Assembly (NCBI GenBank): GCA_025359105.1
Contig: JANYHK010000026.1
Span: 176,597 to 240,596, forward strand
DNA length: 64,000 nt
Source of the DNA: Myxococcales bacterium
Lineage (GTDB): Bacteria; Myxococcota_A; Polyangia; Polyangiales; Polyangiaceae
Direction: 5' to 3'
This document shows positions 26,029 to 34,480 of this stretch, in pieces. The position numbers were made by a program, and so were the translations under genes. The stretch's first letter is position 1; each line of letters starts with the position of its first letter. The notes beneath the pieces were generated by a model. It was given only the letters and a program-made list of their open reading frames with translations, was not told where the DNA came from and ran no database searches.

Positions 26029-28605
26029 ATGGCGCGTAGCTCGGCGGTCCTCGGCCGCCTGCTGAACGAAGAGAGGCCGAAGATTGGGCCATTCCGACTC
26101 GTTCGCGCCCTCGGCGCCGGCGGCTTCGCGCCCGTCTACCTCGCGATCGAGACGTACGGGAAGCTCGAGCTGCGCACCGTGGCCGTCAAGCTCTTCGCGA
26201 TCGACGCCGAGGAGGTGGACAAGGGCGGCAGCACCGGTACCGGCACCGGCACCTTTCGTGCGACGCGCGATCGCATCCTCGAGGAGGCGCGCGCCTTGTG
26301 CCGCGTCGAGCACCCGAACGTCGTGCGGTTCCTGCAAATTGCGCAGGACGACTCCGGGACCGTCTATGGGCTCGCGATGGAGCACGTGCAAGGTCGCTCG
26401 CTCGCCGATCGGCTCGACAAGGAGAAGGTCTTGGCGATGGAGGCGACGCTCGAGCTCGGCGCCGCCGTCGCGTCCGCGCTCGCGGCGGTGCATGCCGTGG
26501 GGCTCGTGCACCGCGACGTGAAGCCGGCGAACATCATCGACGCCGGCGGCGTCTACAAGCTCATCGACTTCGGCATCGCGTCGACGGTCCGCGCCGAGCG
26601 TGCCGTCGTGGTCAAGCGAAGCTCGCCGAGTTTGTCCGACCTGGCGGCCGGTGACACGATGGCGCTCGAGGACCTCGACGGCAGCACCGAGGCCCAGGCC
26701 GCAGGAACTCCCGGGTACATGGATCCGGAGTGCCTGGGGACGATGTCCCCGGCGACGGCGGCGAGCGATCTCTACGGGCTCGGCGCGATGCTGTTCGAGT
26801 GCATGACGGGTCGGCTTCCCGCGAGCGCCGGTGCGGGCGCGCTCTCCTCGCGCTACCGCAGCGACGTCATGATGGGCGCCGCGGCGCCTCCGCCCATCCG
26901 CTCGATCGCCCCACTCGTTCCAGCGGACGTCGCTGCGCTCGTCGACTCTCTCGTGGCGCCTCGGCGCGAGCAGCGGCCGCGCCACGCCGCGTGGGTGGCC
27001 GTGGAGCTCGAGCGCCTCAAGCGCGCAGCACGAGGGCGCGCGCGGGTCTTGCCGCCGGACGGGCCGTTTCGCGGCCTCGCCGGGTTCGACGGCGAGCACC
27101 GCGACGTGTACTTCGGCCGCGCCGTCGACGTCGCCAGCGCGCTCGAGCTCTTTCGCGTTCGCGGCGTCGTGGCGCTCGTCGGCGCCTCGGGGAGCGGCAA
27201 GAGCAGCCTCGCGAAGGCTGGCGTAGCCCCCTCCATCGCGGAGGGCGCCCTCGGCGCGTGGCCGACCTCGTTTCGCGTCGTGTCCTTCGCGCCGGGCGCC
27301 GATCCCCGCGCCGCTCTGGCCGCGGCCCTCGGCGGCAGGCCGCTGCCCGCGAGCCCGCACGATCTCGTGACGAGCCTCGTGGCGGCGATCGAAGGGGACG
27401 GCGTCGGCGTCCTCCTGTGCGTCGACCAGCTCGAGGAGCTCGTCACCCTTGCCGACCCTGCGGGTCGCGACTACGTCGCCGCGTTGCTCGCGCGGATAGG
27501 CCAGGCGCCGGTGCCCGGCCTGCGCGCCCTCGTCACCGCGCGGCGCGATCTCCTCGACCCGCTCCTGACCGTGCCGGAGCTTGGGCCGACCCTCCTCCGC
27601 GGCACGCAGCTCGTCTCGCCGCTCGACGGCGCGGGCTGGATGACCGTCCTCGAGGACGCGCTGGCGGCCTACGGAATTCGTCTGGAAGACGACGCGATGC
27701 GCGCGGACCTCGCACGCGATCTCGACGTGACCGCCGAGTCCATGCCGCTGGTCGCGTTCGCGCTCCGCGAGCTCTGGGACAGGCGCGACGCGGCGCGCAA
27801 GATCCTCCCACGCGCGGCGCTCTTCGAGCTGGGCGGTCTCGCGGGCGCCCTCGCCAAGCACGCGAACGCCACGCTGGAGCGCATCGCTCGGACCGGGCCG
27901 CACGCGGCGATCGTCGCGCGCACGGCGCTCCTGTCGCTTACCACGCCACGAGGCACGCGCGCGCGACGCACGCTGGCCGAGATCGCTGGCGACGCGCCGC
28001 AGCCAGACCTGGCCGGAGTCCTCGCCGCGCTCGTCGCCTCACGCCTCGTCGTCGTGGAAGCTGGCGTCTACACGCTCGCGCACGAGGCCCTGCTCGCGCA
28101 ATGGCCGACGCTCCGCGGCTGGCTCGGTCTCGTGCGTGAGGATCGCGTCCTCGCCGCCGAGCTCGCCGACGACGCCGCGACGCACCACGCGTCACCGAGC
28201 CGCGATCGCCTCTGGCGCGGCCTTCCGCTCGCGAACGCACGCGCGCTGCTCGCACGGGGGACGGTGCCCGTGGACGCGGCCTCGCGCGAGTTCCTCGCCG
28301 CGTCATGGCGCGCGCAGCTTCGAGCGCGCGTCGCGCTTGGCATCCTGGTGGGGGGCGTGGTCCTCGGCAGCGTGGGCCTCTTCGCGTCGTACCGCGCCGC
28401 CGAGGAGCAAACCGAGGCCGAGAAGCGCGCGGCCGCCCTCGTCGTCCGAGACCTCACCGTCCCGCGCCAAGCCTCGGAGGTCGAGCGCGTCCGCGCGGTC
28501 GAGGCGCTGAGGCGAACGATGACCGCGTGCACGCACGACCTCGACCGCGCCAAGCAACAATGCCCGGATCTCATCCTCGACGCCGGCGCCGACGCGACGC
28601 GGTGA
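26029..28605 (+). CDS. Ser/Thr protein kinase with nSTAND NTPase module
   Basis: 858 residues. Kinase about 20-330: glycine loop GAGGFAPVYLA, Lys54 in VAVKLF, HRDVKPANI at 161-169, DFGIAS at 180-185 and AGTPGYMDPE. It is followed by an nSTAND-type P-loop NTPase: FRGLAGFDGEHRDVYFGR (about 347-364), Walker A GASGSGKSS (385-393), Walker B-like LLCVDQLEEL and an extended helical arm. One transmembrane helix (about 765-785) precedes a short C-terminal tail, so most of the protein lies on one side of the membrane. No WD40 or TPR sensor follows, unlike many relatives. It is 11 bp behind the prepilin-like gene, probably one transcript. Confidence 0.87.
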   Translation: MARSSAVLGRLLNEERPKIGPFRLVRALGAGGFAPVYLAIETYGKLELRTVAVKLFAIDAEEVDKGGSTGTGTGTFRATRDRILEEARALCRVEHPNVVRFLQIAQDDSGTVYGLAMEHVQGRSLADRLDKEKVLAMEATLELGAAVASALAAVHAVGLVHRDVKPANIIDAGGVYKLIDFGIASTVRAERAVVVKRSSPSLSDLAAGDTMALEDLDGSTEAQAAGTPGYMDPECLGTMSPATAASDLYGLGAMLFECMTGRLPASAGAGALSSRYRSDVMMGAAAPPPIRSIAPLVPADVAALVDSLVAPRREQRPRHAAWVAVELERLKRAARGRARVLPPDGPFRGLAGFDGEHRDVYFGRAVDVASALELFRVRGVVALVGASGSGKSSLAKAGVAPSIAEGALGAWPTSFRVVSFAPGADPRAALAAALGGRPLPASPHDLVTSLVAAIEGDGVGVLLCVDQLEELVTLADPAGRDYVAALLARIGQAPVPGLRALVTARRDLLDPLLTVPELGPTLLRGTQLVSPLDGAGWMTVLEDALAAYGIRLEDDAMRADLARDLDVTAESMPLVAFALRELWDRRDAARKILPRAALFELGGLAGALAKHANATLERIARTGPHAAIVARTALLSLTTPRGTRARRTLAEIAGDAPQPDLAGVLAALVASRLVVVEAGVYTLAHEALLAQWPTLRGWLGLVREDRVLAAELADDAATHHASPSRDRLWRGLPLANARALLARGTVPVDAASREFLAASWRAQLRARVALGILVGGVVLGSVGLFASYRAAEEQTEAEKRAAALVVRDLTVPRQASEVERVRAVEALRRTMTACTHDLDRAKQQCPDLILDAGADATR

Positions 28606-28634
28606 AGGAGGTCTCCGTCACAGGCCCGGCGCCG

Positions 28635-29104
28635 TTAGCCGCCGGGCGTGCAGACGACGTCGTCGACGAATGCATCCCAGTTGCCGTCCGGGTTGTTCTC
28701 GAAGTTGACGCCGATGAACAGGCTCGCGTTCTTGGCCGCCGAGGACGGCCGCATCGTGCGCTCAGGTTGGCGACGAGCTTGGCCTCGGCCTGGGCGCCCC
28801 CGGAACCCGCCTTCCGCAGGTGCAGTGCCCGGCTCCCGTGCAGCGGGCGGACGGAGTCGACGGTCGCGGTGCCGCTACCTTTCGTGTCCGGTGACCACGG
28901 CAGTGTGTGGACGGTGTCGAAGTCCTCGCAGAGCTGGCCGGAGCCGCAAGCGAGCGCGCCGCCGTCGCCGCCGGTAGCAACCCCGTCGGCGATGGCAGCG
29001 TCGCTCGCCGAATCGCCGCCGCCGTTCGGGGCGTCCGACGTCCACGCGGCGGCGTCCGCAGCGCCGCCGTCGCCCACGCGTCCCGCGAGGCCGGAGAAGC
29101 TCAC
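28635..29104 (-). pseudogene. Broken lectin-like (LamG/ConA) lipoprotein
   Basis: The first frame, from GTG 29104, encodes LCEDFDTVHTLPWSPDTKGS through RALHLRKAGSGGAQAEAKLV, the start of a ConA-like jelly-roll. The other frame resumes at SAAKNASLFIGVNFENNPDG and NWDAFVDDVVCTPGG-stop, its expected C-terminal end. The middle strands are missing and the frames do not match, so an internal deletion with a frameshift has destroyed the domain. No signal peptide is left either; the start codon overlaps the stop of the upstream cytochrome gene, which suggests loss of the real 5' end. Confidence 0.68.
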
Positions 29105-30738
29105 TGCGCGGCGGGCGTCAGGATCGGGAGCGGGGTCGACGCGTTGGGGAACATGTGGGCCGCCTGCGACTTGCGGAACGACTCCTTCGCCCGAATCGCG
29201 AGGATCGACTTGTCCATCTCGTCGAAGCGCGAGCTCAGCTCCGTCAGGTAGTCCCGCTGCGCGGACTCACGCCGGATGCCTGGCGTCAGGAGCGCTTCGA
29301 CGTACGCCTTGCGCATCGGCTGGGTCGCGGCCCACGGCATCGACGCGAGGCTGGCCTTCACCGCCGCGCGGATGTGCTCGCGCGCGCCGTCCAGATCCTT
29401 GGGGAGCCCGGCGGTCGCCGGACCGAGGACGTCGCATCGGGTCTTCGAGAAGATGTCGTTCTGGTCGTCGAGCAAGCGAATGGCCATCGAGTCCGCCTGC
29501 GCGAGGTAGTTGTGATCGACGAGCCAGCGCTCGGTCTCCTTGTCGCGCACCGAGCGGATCGGGAGCAGAAACGGCACCGGCACGTCGCCGACGGCGGCCG
29601 GCATCGTCAGGTTCGCGGGCCCGGCCGCGTCCGGATCGAAGAACGTCTCGGCCGGCACGGCCGCGTTCGACGAGTCGTAGTTCAGCTCGGTCTGGCAGAA
29701 CACCGACTCGAGCATGTGGGGGACGCCGCCAGGCAGCTCGCCCATCAGCGTCTTCGGGGCCCAGCCTTGCGGGCGCGCGTTGCTGCCGCCGGGGCCGTAC
29801 ACGTAGTTGTGGATCGCGGCGCGCATGATCGGCTCGAGATCGTTGGCGAGCGACGAGCGGCCGGTCTCGCTGCTGGGGACCGCCTCGGCGACGATCGCCT
29901 GCGTGTTCCCGCTCATCACCGACGTCGGGAGCTTCTTCTGGAACGAGACCCAGTTCGTCCAGGGGTCGCGGATCTCGTTCATCAATGGCGCGCCGTTGGG
30001 GTGGCAGTTGAAGCATCGATTGCCGCCGCCGGTCGGTTGCACCGGCGCCGCGACCGGCTTGCCCGGCTCGAGCCGCTGCTGGAACACCTTGAACTCGCCC
30101 TTGCCGGCGTGGCCGGGCCGATCCTCGACCGCGCGGAAGATGCGCGTGATCTTGCCCGGCGTCCCCGCGGACACCGGCGAGAAAACGTCCGACGGCGTCA
30201 CCGCCGGCTCGAAGACGTAGAAGTTGTAGAGGCCGGTCTTCTCGTCGAGGGCGATGACCTCGACGGGCCAGCTGCGCATCGTGTCGCCGGTCGCCGAGTC
30301 CTTCCAGTCCGGATCGCTGATGAGCGCGGCGAAGAGTGAGTACGACTGCTTCACGCTGTTCGGATCGCTGATGTCGCCGGTGTTGCACCCGGCGATGACG
30401 GCGCGCGGCATGAGCTTCGTCTTCTTCACGTCGTGCATGTGCTCTTCGGGCACGTTCAGCTGGAGCCGCGTCTGGCTCTCCTCGACCACGAAGATCTCCT
30501 TCGAATCCCTCCGCTGGCACTCGCGTCCGACGCCGAAGAGCTTCTCGAACTGGGGAAAGCTCGCGGGGATCTTCTCGGGGTGTCCCTTGAGCATCGCCCC
30601 TACGCGATCGCTGCCGTAGAAGTCCTTGTCGCTCTTCACGTCGGCTTCGCTGCTGTCGGTGGAGCCGTCCGCCGACGAGCAAGCCGGCGCCGCCGCCGCG
30701 AGGCCCAGCACGAGCGCGAGTGCCTGGAGGGCGCGCAT
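29101..30738 (-). CDS. Secreted mono-haem lipoprotein (CxxCH)
   Basis: 545 residues. The signal ends in AAAAPAC (Cys20). One haem c site is visible, RCFNCHPNG at about 247-255, preceded by GGGN. The long remainder has no second haem site; it includes a candidate axial-ligand region rich in Met/His (PHMLESVFCQTEL) and ends in a helical domain. It shows the same order of features and similar phrases (PWxNW after the haem, ExMCDxxEVN/ExVFCQTELN) as the divergent gene at 32.6 kb, so the two are paralogues. Its ATG lies one base after the stop of the preceding lipoprotein gene. Confidence 0.8.
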   Translation of the reverse strand: MRALQALALVLGLAAAAPACSSADGSTDSSEADVKSDKDFYGSDRVGAMLKGHPEKIPASFPQFEKLFGVGRECQRRDSKEIFVVEESQTRLQLNVPEEHMHDVKKTKLMPRAVIAGCNTGDISDPNSVKQSYSLFAALISDPDWKDSATGDTMRSWPVEVIALDEKTGLYNFYVFEPAVTPSDVFSPVSAGTPGKITRIFRAVEDRPGHAGKGEFKVFQQRLEPGKPVAAPVQPTGGGNRCFNCHPNGAPLMNEIRDPWTNWVSFQKKLPTSVMSGNTQAIVAEAVPSSETGRSSLANDLEPIMRAAIHNYVYGPGGSNARPQGWAPKTLMGELPGGVPHMLESVFCQTELNYDSSNAAVPAETFFDPDAAGPANLTMPAAVGDVPVPFLLPIRSVRDKETERWLVDHNYLAQADSMAIRLLDDQNDIFSKTRCDVLGPATAGLPKDLDGAREHIRAAVKASLASMPWAATQPMRKAYVEALLTPGIRRESAQRDYLTELSSRFDEMDKSILAIRAKESFRKSQAAHMFPNASTPLPILTPAAQ

Positions 30739-30739
30739 C

Positions 30740-32197
30740 TCAGTGCCCCGAGATCTTGCGCGCGCCGGCGGCGAACGCTTTGCAGAAGGGCGTCTCTTCC
30801 TTGAGCGGGCCCTTGGCGAGGAGCCCGACCGGCGCTTGCATCGCCACGTTCGCGCCGAACTTGTCGCGGCAAAGCTGCTGGAGCGGGATCTTCTGCGTCT
30901 TGTACTGCTTCACGTCCGAGGCGAGCGGCGTGCAGACGAGCTCGCGCGTATAGGGCGAGCCGTCGGCGTTCTTGAGCGGGTACTTGCAGCCTGCGGGCGC
31001 CTCGTCGCGGTTCGCCCAGGCGCGCATCTCGAAGCCGTCGAAGCGCAGATCGGTCGGGGCAGGCGTGTCGAGCCCGCCGCCCGCGGGGATGCCGCCGAAG
31101 CCGCCGTTGCCACACTCGTGGGCGACGCGGAACGAGCGCGCGCAGATCGTCGGGTCGCTGTTGCGCCACTGCACGCCCCCGTTCTCGGCGAAGCGGACCA
31201 TCATGCAGGCGGAGACGTCGTGGTCGGCGTCGTTCGTGTCGTCGACCGCGACGCCGAGCGCCGCCACCTTCGCCCACGCGGCCTCGTCGGAGAGATCCAC
31301 GCCGGCGCGGTGCGAGACCAGCTTGCCGTCGCTCGACTTCACCTTGATGATCTTGCCGCCGCACGCGTCGGCGAGCTTGCCGGTGCGCGCTGCGTCGCCG
31401 CCGGTCTGCGCCTTGGCCCACGCGCGGTAGCACGCCGTCTGGCGCTGCGCGTCGAGGTACGCCGCCTTGTGGTCGACGGGCCGCCCGTCCTGCCCGGTGT
31501 GGCTCGCCTGGTTGGCGAGGTTCGAACAATCGGCGAGCAGCGTGTCGGCGGCGCCGCGAGAGTTGACGCTCTGGCGCATGCCGGTGGCGCGCGGCTCGAG
31601 GGTGGTGGAGCTCTTCGTACCGGCGAGCGTGCCCGACGAGACGAGGTCCCCGCCGAGCGACGTGCGGTAGGCGACCGACTCGCCTTCTTTCACGTCGGAG
31701 TAGACGCTCGTGAAGAGGCACTGAACGGTGTCGCTGTCCTTCAGCTTCAGCTTTGCCGCGGCCGACGGCGAGTTCACGATCTCTCCGTTGGCGACCGCGT
31801 TGTACTCGCAGTACTCCTGACCGAAGCCGTCGCCGCACTTGGCGAGCGCCGCGTCGCGCTTCTTGCTGACGTTGGTGTTCGCTTCGTCTTCGGCCTGGCG
31901 GAGCAGCTCGAGGTTGTCCTCGCACTTGCTGATCGAGACGCCGGGGACGTCGCCGCACTTCCAGCGGAGCACCCCTTCGGCGAGATCGATGTCCCGGAAA
32001 CCGGCGCGGTCGCGGAAGAGCGCGTCGCAGACGGCGGCTTGCTCGAAGGCGCTCACGGCCTCCGTCGCCTTCGTCGACGGCGTCGCGGCCGCTTCTTCCG
32101 ACCCCGGATCATCCGCCGCAGCGGAACACCCGATGGCGAGCAGCGAGGTGGTTGCGAGGGAGAGCAGGGTCGAGATGGCGCGGCGACGAAGAAGCAT
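30740..32197 (-). CDS. Large secreted lipoprotein, unknown, partner of the mono-haem protein
   Basis: 485 residues from ATG 32197, which has AGGAGG nine bases upstream. The signal ends in LLAIGC. About 17 cysteines are spread along the mature protein (KCGDVPG, KCEDNLELL, CGDGFGQEYCEYN, ACGGKIIKV), mostly in pairs, so extracellular disulfides are likely. There is no CxxCH and no recognisable domain; the middle is helical (VSAFEQAAVCDALFRDRAGF). It is the first gene of a two-gene unit with the mono-haem protein and begins behind a sigma-54-like element. It may be a surface or periplasmic partner of the haem protein (inference). Confidence 0.75.
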   Translation of the reverse strand: MLLRRRAISTLLSLATTSLLAIGCSAAADDPGSEEAAATPSTKATEAVSAFEQAAVCDALFRDRAGFRDIDLAEGVLRWKCGDVPGVSISKCEDNLELLRQAEDEANTNVSKKRDAALAKCGDGFGQEYCEYNAVANGEIVNSPSAAAKLKLKDSDTVQCLFTSVYSDVKEGESVAYRTSLGGDLVSSGTLAGTKSSTTLEPRATGMRQSVNSRGAADTLLADCSNLANQASHTGQDGRPVDHKAAYLDAQRQTACYRAWAKAQTGGDAARTGKLADACGGKIIKVKSSDGKLVSHRAGVDLSDEAAWAKVAALGVAVDDTNDADHDVSACMMVRFAENGGVQWRNSDPTICARSFRVAHECGNGGFGGIPAGGGLDTPAPTDLRFDGFEMRAWANRDEAPAGCKYPLKNADGSPYTRELVCTPLASDVKQYKTQKIPLQQLCRDKFGANVAMQAPVGLLAKGPLKEETPFCKAFAAGARKISGH

Positions 32198-32247
32198 GGT
32201 CCGGTTCCTCCTGAAGGACGACGTGGCGTCGTGTTGTCCACCTCCGT

Positions 32248-32263
32248 TGCAATTGTGCAGCCA
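32248..32263 (-). promoter_or_regulatory. Candidate sigma-54 promoter (leftward haem unit)
   Basis: Minus strand TGGCTGCACAATTGCA: GG and GC elements at exact -24/-12 spacing, TGGC and TTGCA intact. The predicted start near 32237 gives a 40-base leader that contains the AGGAGG of the gene starting at 32197. Confidence 0.6.
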
Positions 32264-32283
32264 ATGTAGGACATAGGCACACA
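32263..32283 (+). repeat. Direct repeat copy 1 (AATGTAGG...GGCACACA)
   Basis: A 21-bp element that recurs at 32527-32547 in the same orientation with four mismatches (AATGTAGG and GGCACACA arms identical). Each copy touches the sigma-54-like element of the nearer gene, as expected for a shared regulator site or a duplicated promoter piece. Confidence 0.5.
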
Positions 32284-32526
32284 CGTATAAAATCGCTCAC
32301 GTTTGGCATTTGGCGTTCGCGCGACTGTGTCGCATACGGATCTACATTGCCCCACATACCCGATCCAGAGCGAGCCCGGATCGGGGCATTACGTACCGCT
32401 TTCGGGACAGGATGGACCATTTCTCCACCGGTTAACCCAGTTTCACGGACATATTCCGTCATCAGCGGACAGAGTCCATGGCGACAAATCCCACCGCAAT
32501 CCGGTGGATAGGTGGCCGACGCGCAC

Positions 32527-32547
32527 AATGTAGGCATTGGGCACACA
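32527..32547 (+). repeat. Direct repeat copy 2 (AATGTAGG...GGCACACA)
   Basis: Second copy of the 21-bp element. Its GGGCACACA arm overlaps the -24 part of the rightward sigma-54-like promoter; the first copy carries the same arm but lacks the matching -12 (TATA instead of TTGC), so only this copy can act as a promoter on the plus strand. Confidence 0.5.
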
Positions 32548-32554
32548 TCCTGCT
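32539..32554 (+). promoter_or_regulatory. Candidate sigma-54 promoter (rightward haem gene)
   Basis: GGGCACACATCCTGCT fits TGGCAC-N5-TTGCW with the invariant GG and GC correctly spaced and two other mismatches. The start would be near 32565, giving a 54-base leader to the ATG at 32619. Confidence 0.5.
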
Positions 32555-32618
32555 GAGGGGTTCTGCACGCCGCACATCGCGAGCACTTCACGAACTCCCC
32601 CAAAAAGGATCCGCCGCC

Positions 32619-34352
32619 ATGCGTCACAACGCCCTCTTCCTCGCGCTCCTCCCCCTCGGCCTCCTCGGCGGCGCCATCGCGGCCACCGGGTGTTCGGCCG
32701 AAGCCGGCTCCTCAGGTGCCGACGAAGAGGCGTCGACCGCCCAGAGCGGGAGTTGCCGTGTGCTCGACTTCCAGACCGGCAAGCTGGCGGATCTCACCCG
32801 GGACCACAGCGCGTTCGCGAAGTTGATCCTCAACAAGAAGAGCGTGAAGTTCACCGCGTCGACCGGCAAAGACGCGAAGTGCCCGACCTCGATCCACGAG
32901 GTGCTCTCCGCGTTCGACGCGGTGCCGAACACTTCCCGGCAGATCTTCGGTGTCGACGAGACGGGCGACGTCCCCGGCCAGAGCGACGGCGGCCACCGCT
33001 TCGTCATCTCGCAGGCGACGGGGCTGAGCGGCGGTACCGACGCCGACGTGCTCATCGCGCCGCTCGAAGCGGAGCCGGGCAAGCTCGACACGCAGTCGCT
33101 CGAGGTCATCTCGTTCGATCCCGATCGCGGGGCGAACGTCTTTTACAAGTTCATGAGCGGCCGCTGGAACCTGATGGGCAACAGCAGCCAGATCGACCCG
33201 CAGAAGTCCGAGGACACGAAGGCGGCGGCAGGGCAGTTCTTCTGCCAGTCGTGCCACCCGACCGGCGCGCTCAACTTCAAGGAGAGGCAGATCCCCTGGA
33301 ACAACTGGAACGGCTTCTTCCAGATGCCCGGGTTCACGACGAAGGATCCCCTGCTCGCCGCGTGGATGAAGAACGCCGCGGGGACGAGCGCGACCGGCGT
33401 GACGGTCAACGCCAAAGAGCCGACGATGGGCAACGCGTACGAGCTTCAGGGGCTGGTCGAGGCGGGCAACAAGCGCCTCGTCGACGCGCGCGTCAAGAAG
33501 GTGGTCGCGGGGGGCGCCGCCTCGTTCCCCGGGCAGTCGCTCAAGACGCTGGTACGCGAGCTGATGTGCGACGTGGGTGAGGTGAACCTGGTGTCGAGCC
33601 AGGCGCACTCGCGCCTCTCCTCGCCGGGCGACTCGCAGGTGCCCGCGACGATCATCGCGGACGAGCAACTCGCGCGCACCGTGGACGGCGCGAACGCGAA
33701 CCCGCCCACGATCCCGCTGGCGAGCTACAACAAGGCGATCGCGAAGCAGTCGATCGATGGCATCCGCGGCGCCAAGGACGCGATGTTCGCGCTCCTCTCG
33801 CCCGAGCGGTCGTTCACGTCGGAGCTCGTCGGCGACGCGCTCGTCGAGGGCGGCTGGCTGACGAAGGAAGCGCTCGCGGACATCCTCATGACGGACTTCC
33901 CCAACCCGGTGTTCTCGAAGCAGCGCTGCGCGCTCGCGGCGACGATCCCCGACGTGCCGGCGGCGGCGCAGGCCTCGACGGCGTGGCTCGGCAAGTGGGC
34001 GACCGCGCTCCAGGGCTCGACGCTCCCTGGCGCGAAGGGCCTGGCGAAGCGCCTCGGCACGAACGGCGAGCTGGCGGCGCAGGGCGCCCAGGTCAGCGCG
34101 CTTTACGCGAAGTGCAACGCGAGGGCGACATCGGAGGCGGACAAGTTCGCGGCCGACATCGTCTCGCTCATCGCACAGCGCCGCGTCGAGCTCCGCGCCG
34201 ACGAGCACCTGAACCGCGGCGATCGCGGCTTCCCGCAGATCATCGAGTCGCCGGCCCTCCTGCCGACCACGTCCCTCCGCGTCGAGCGAGGCGCCGTAGC
34301 GCTGCAGCCGGACTGCACGCTCGCCTCGGGCCCCGCGGCCATCGACGAGTGA
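32619..34352 (+). CDS. Secreted mono-haem lipoprotein (CxxCH), paralogue of the leftward one
   Basis: 577 residues. Signal with lipobox AATGC, acidic linker, then a 150-residue domain before the single haem site FCQSCHPTG (about 206-214), which is followed by PWNNWNGFFQMPG. The rest, about 350 residues, is helical with one conserved-looking Cys in LMCDVGEVNLVSS. The order of parts and the PW(T/N)NW motif are shared with the protein at 29.1-30.7 kb. It is likely an exported cytochrome c-like protein, possibly a peroxidase or electron carrier without a second haem. AAAAAGGAT serves as ribosome site, and a strong terminator hairpin follows. Confidence 0.82.
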   Translation: MRHNALFLALLPLGLLGGAIAATGCSAEAGSSGADEEASTAQSGSCRVLDFQTGKLADLTRDHSAFAKLILNKKSVKFTASTGKDAKCPTSIHEVLSAFDAVPNTSRQIFGVDETGDVPGQSDGGHRFVISQATGLSGGTDADVLIAPLEAEPGKLDTQSLEVISFDPDRGANVFYKFMSGRWNLMGNSSQIDPQKSEDTKAAAGQFFCQSCHPTGALNFKERQIPWNNWNGFFQMPGFTTKDPLLAAWMKNAAGTSATGVTVNAKEPTMGNAYELQGLVEAGNKRLVDARVKKVVAGGAASFPGQSLKTLVRELMCDVGEVNLVSSQAHSRLSSPGDSQVPATIIADEQLARTVDGANANPPTIPLASYNKAIAKQSIDGIRGAKDAMFALLSPERSFTSELVGDALVEGGWLTKEALADILMTDFPNPVFSKQRCALAATIPDVPAAAQASTAWLGKWATALQGSTLPGAKGLAKRLGTNGELAAQGAQVSALYAKCNARATSEADKFAADIVSLIAQRRVELRADEHLNRGDRGFPQIIESPALLPTTSLRVERGAVALQPDCTLASGPAAIDE

Positions 34353-34440
34353 ACGTTCGTGCCCGAGCGCTCCGCGTGAGCGCAAGAGGCCCGAGACGGG
34401 TTTGAGACACGGTTCGAGGACCCTCGCCTCCGTATCACGG

Positions 34441-34464
34441 AGAGGCCGCCTTCGCGCGGCCTCT
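34441..34464 (+). terminator. Rho-independent-like terminator
   Basis: A perfect 9-bp stem AGAGGCCGC/GCGGCCTCT with a 6-base loop, followed by TCATCTT. It lies 88 bp after the haem lipoprotein stop and 17 bp before the next gene's GTG. Confidence 0.65.
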
Positions 34465-34480
34465 TCATCTTGGAGGCCCC

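Larger units (their letters stand above)
32198..32618. other. 421-bp divergent control region between the two haem-lipoprotein units
   Basis: No gene here. It is clearly lower in G+C than its surroundings and holds one sigma-54-like element per direction, a near-identical 21-bp direct repeat at each end, and several short inverted repeats that could be activator sites: CCACCG-CAATC-CGGTGG at about 32488-32505 and ACGGA-CATAT-TCCGT at about 32446-32460. Confidence 0.6.

Noticed and set aside
34395..34420. tRNA-like GGTTCGA
   Set aside because: No cloverleaf can be formed around it and the T-arm does not close.
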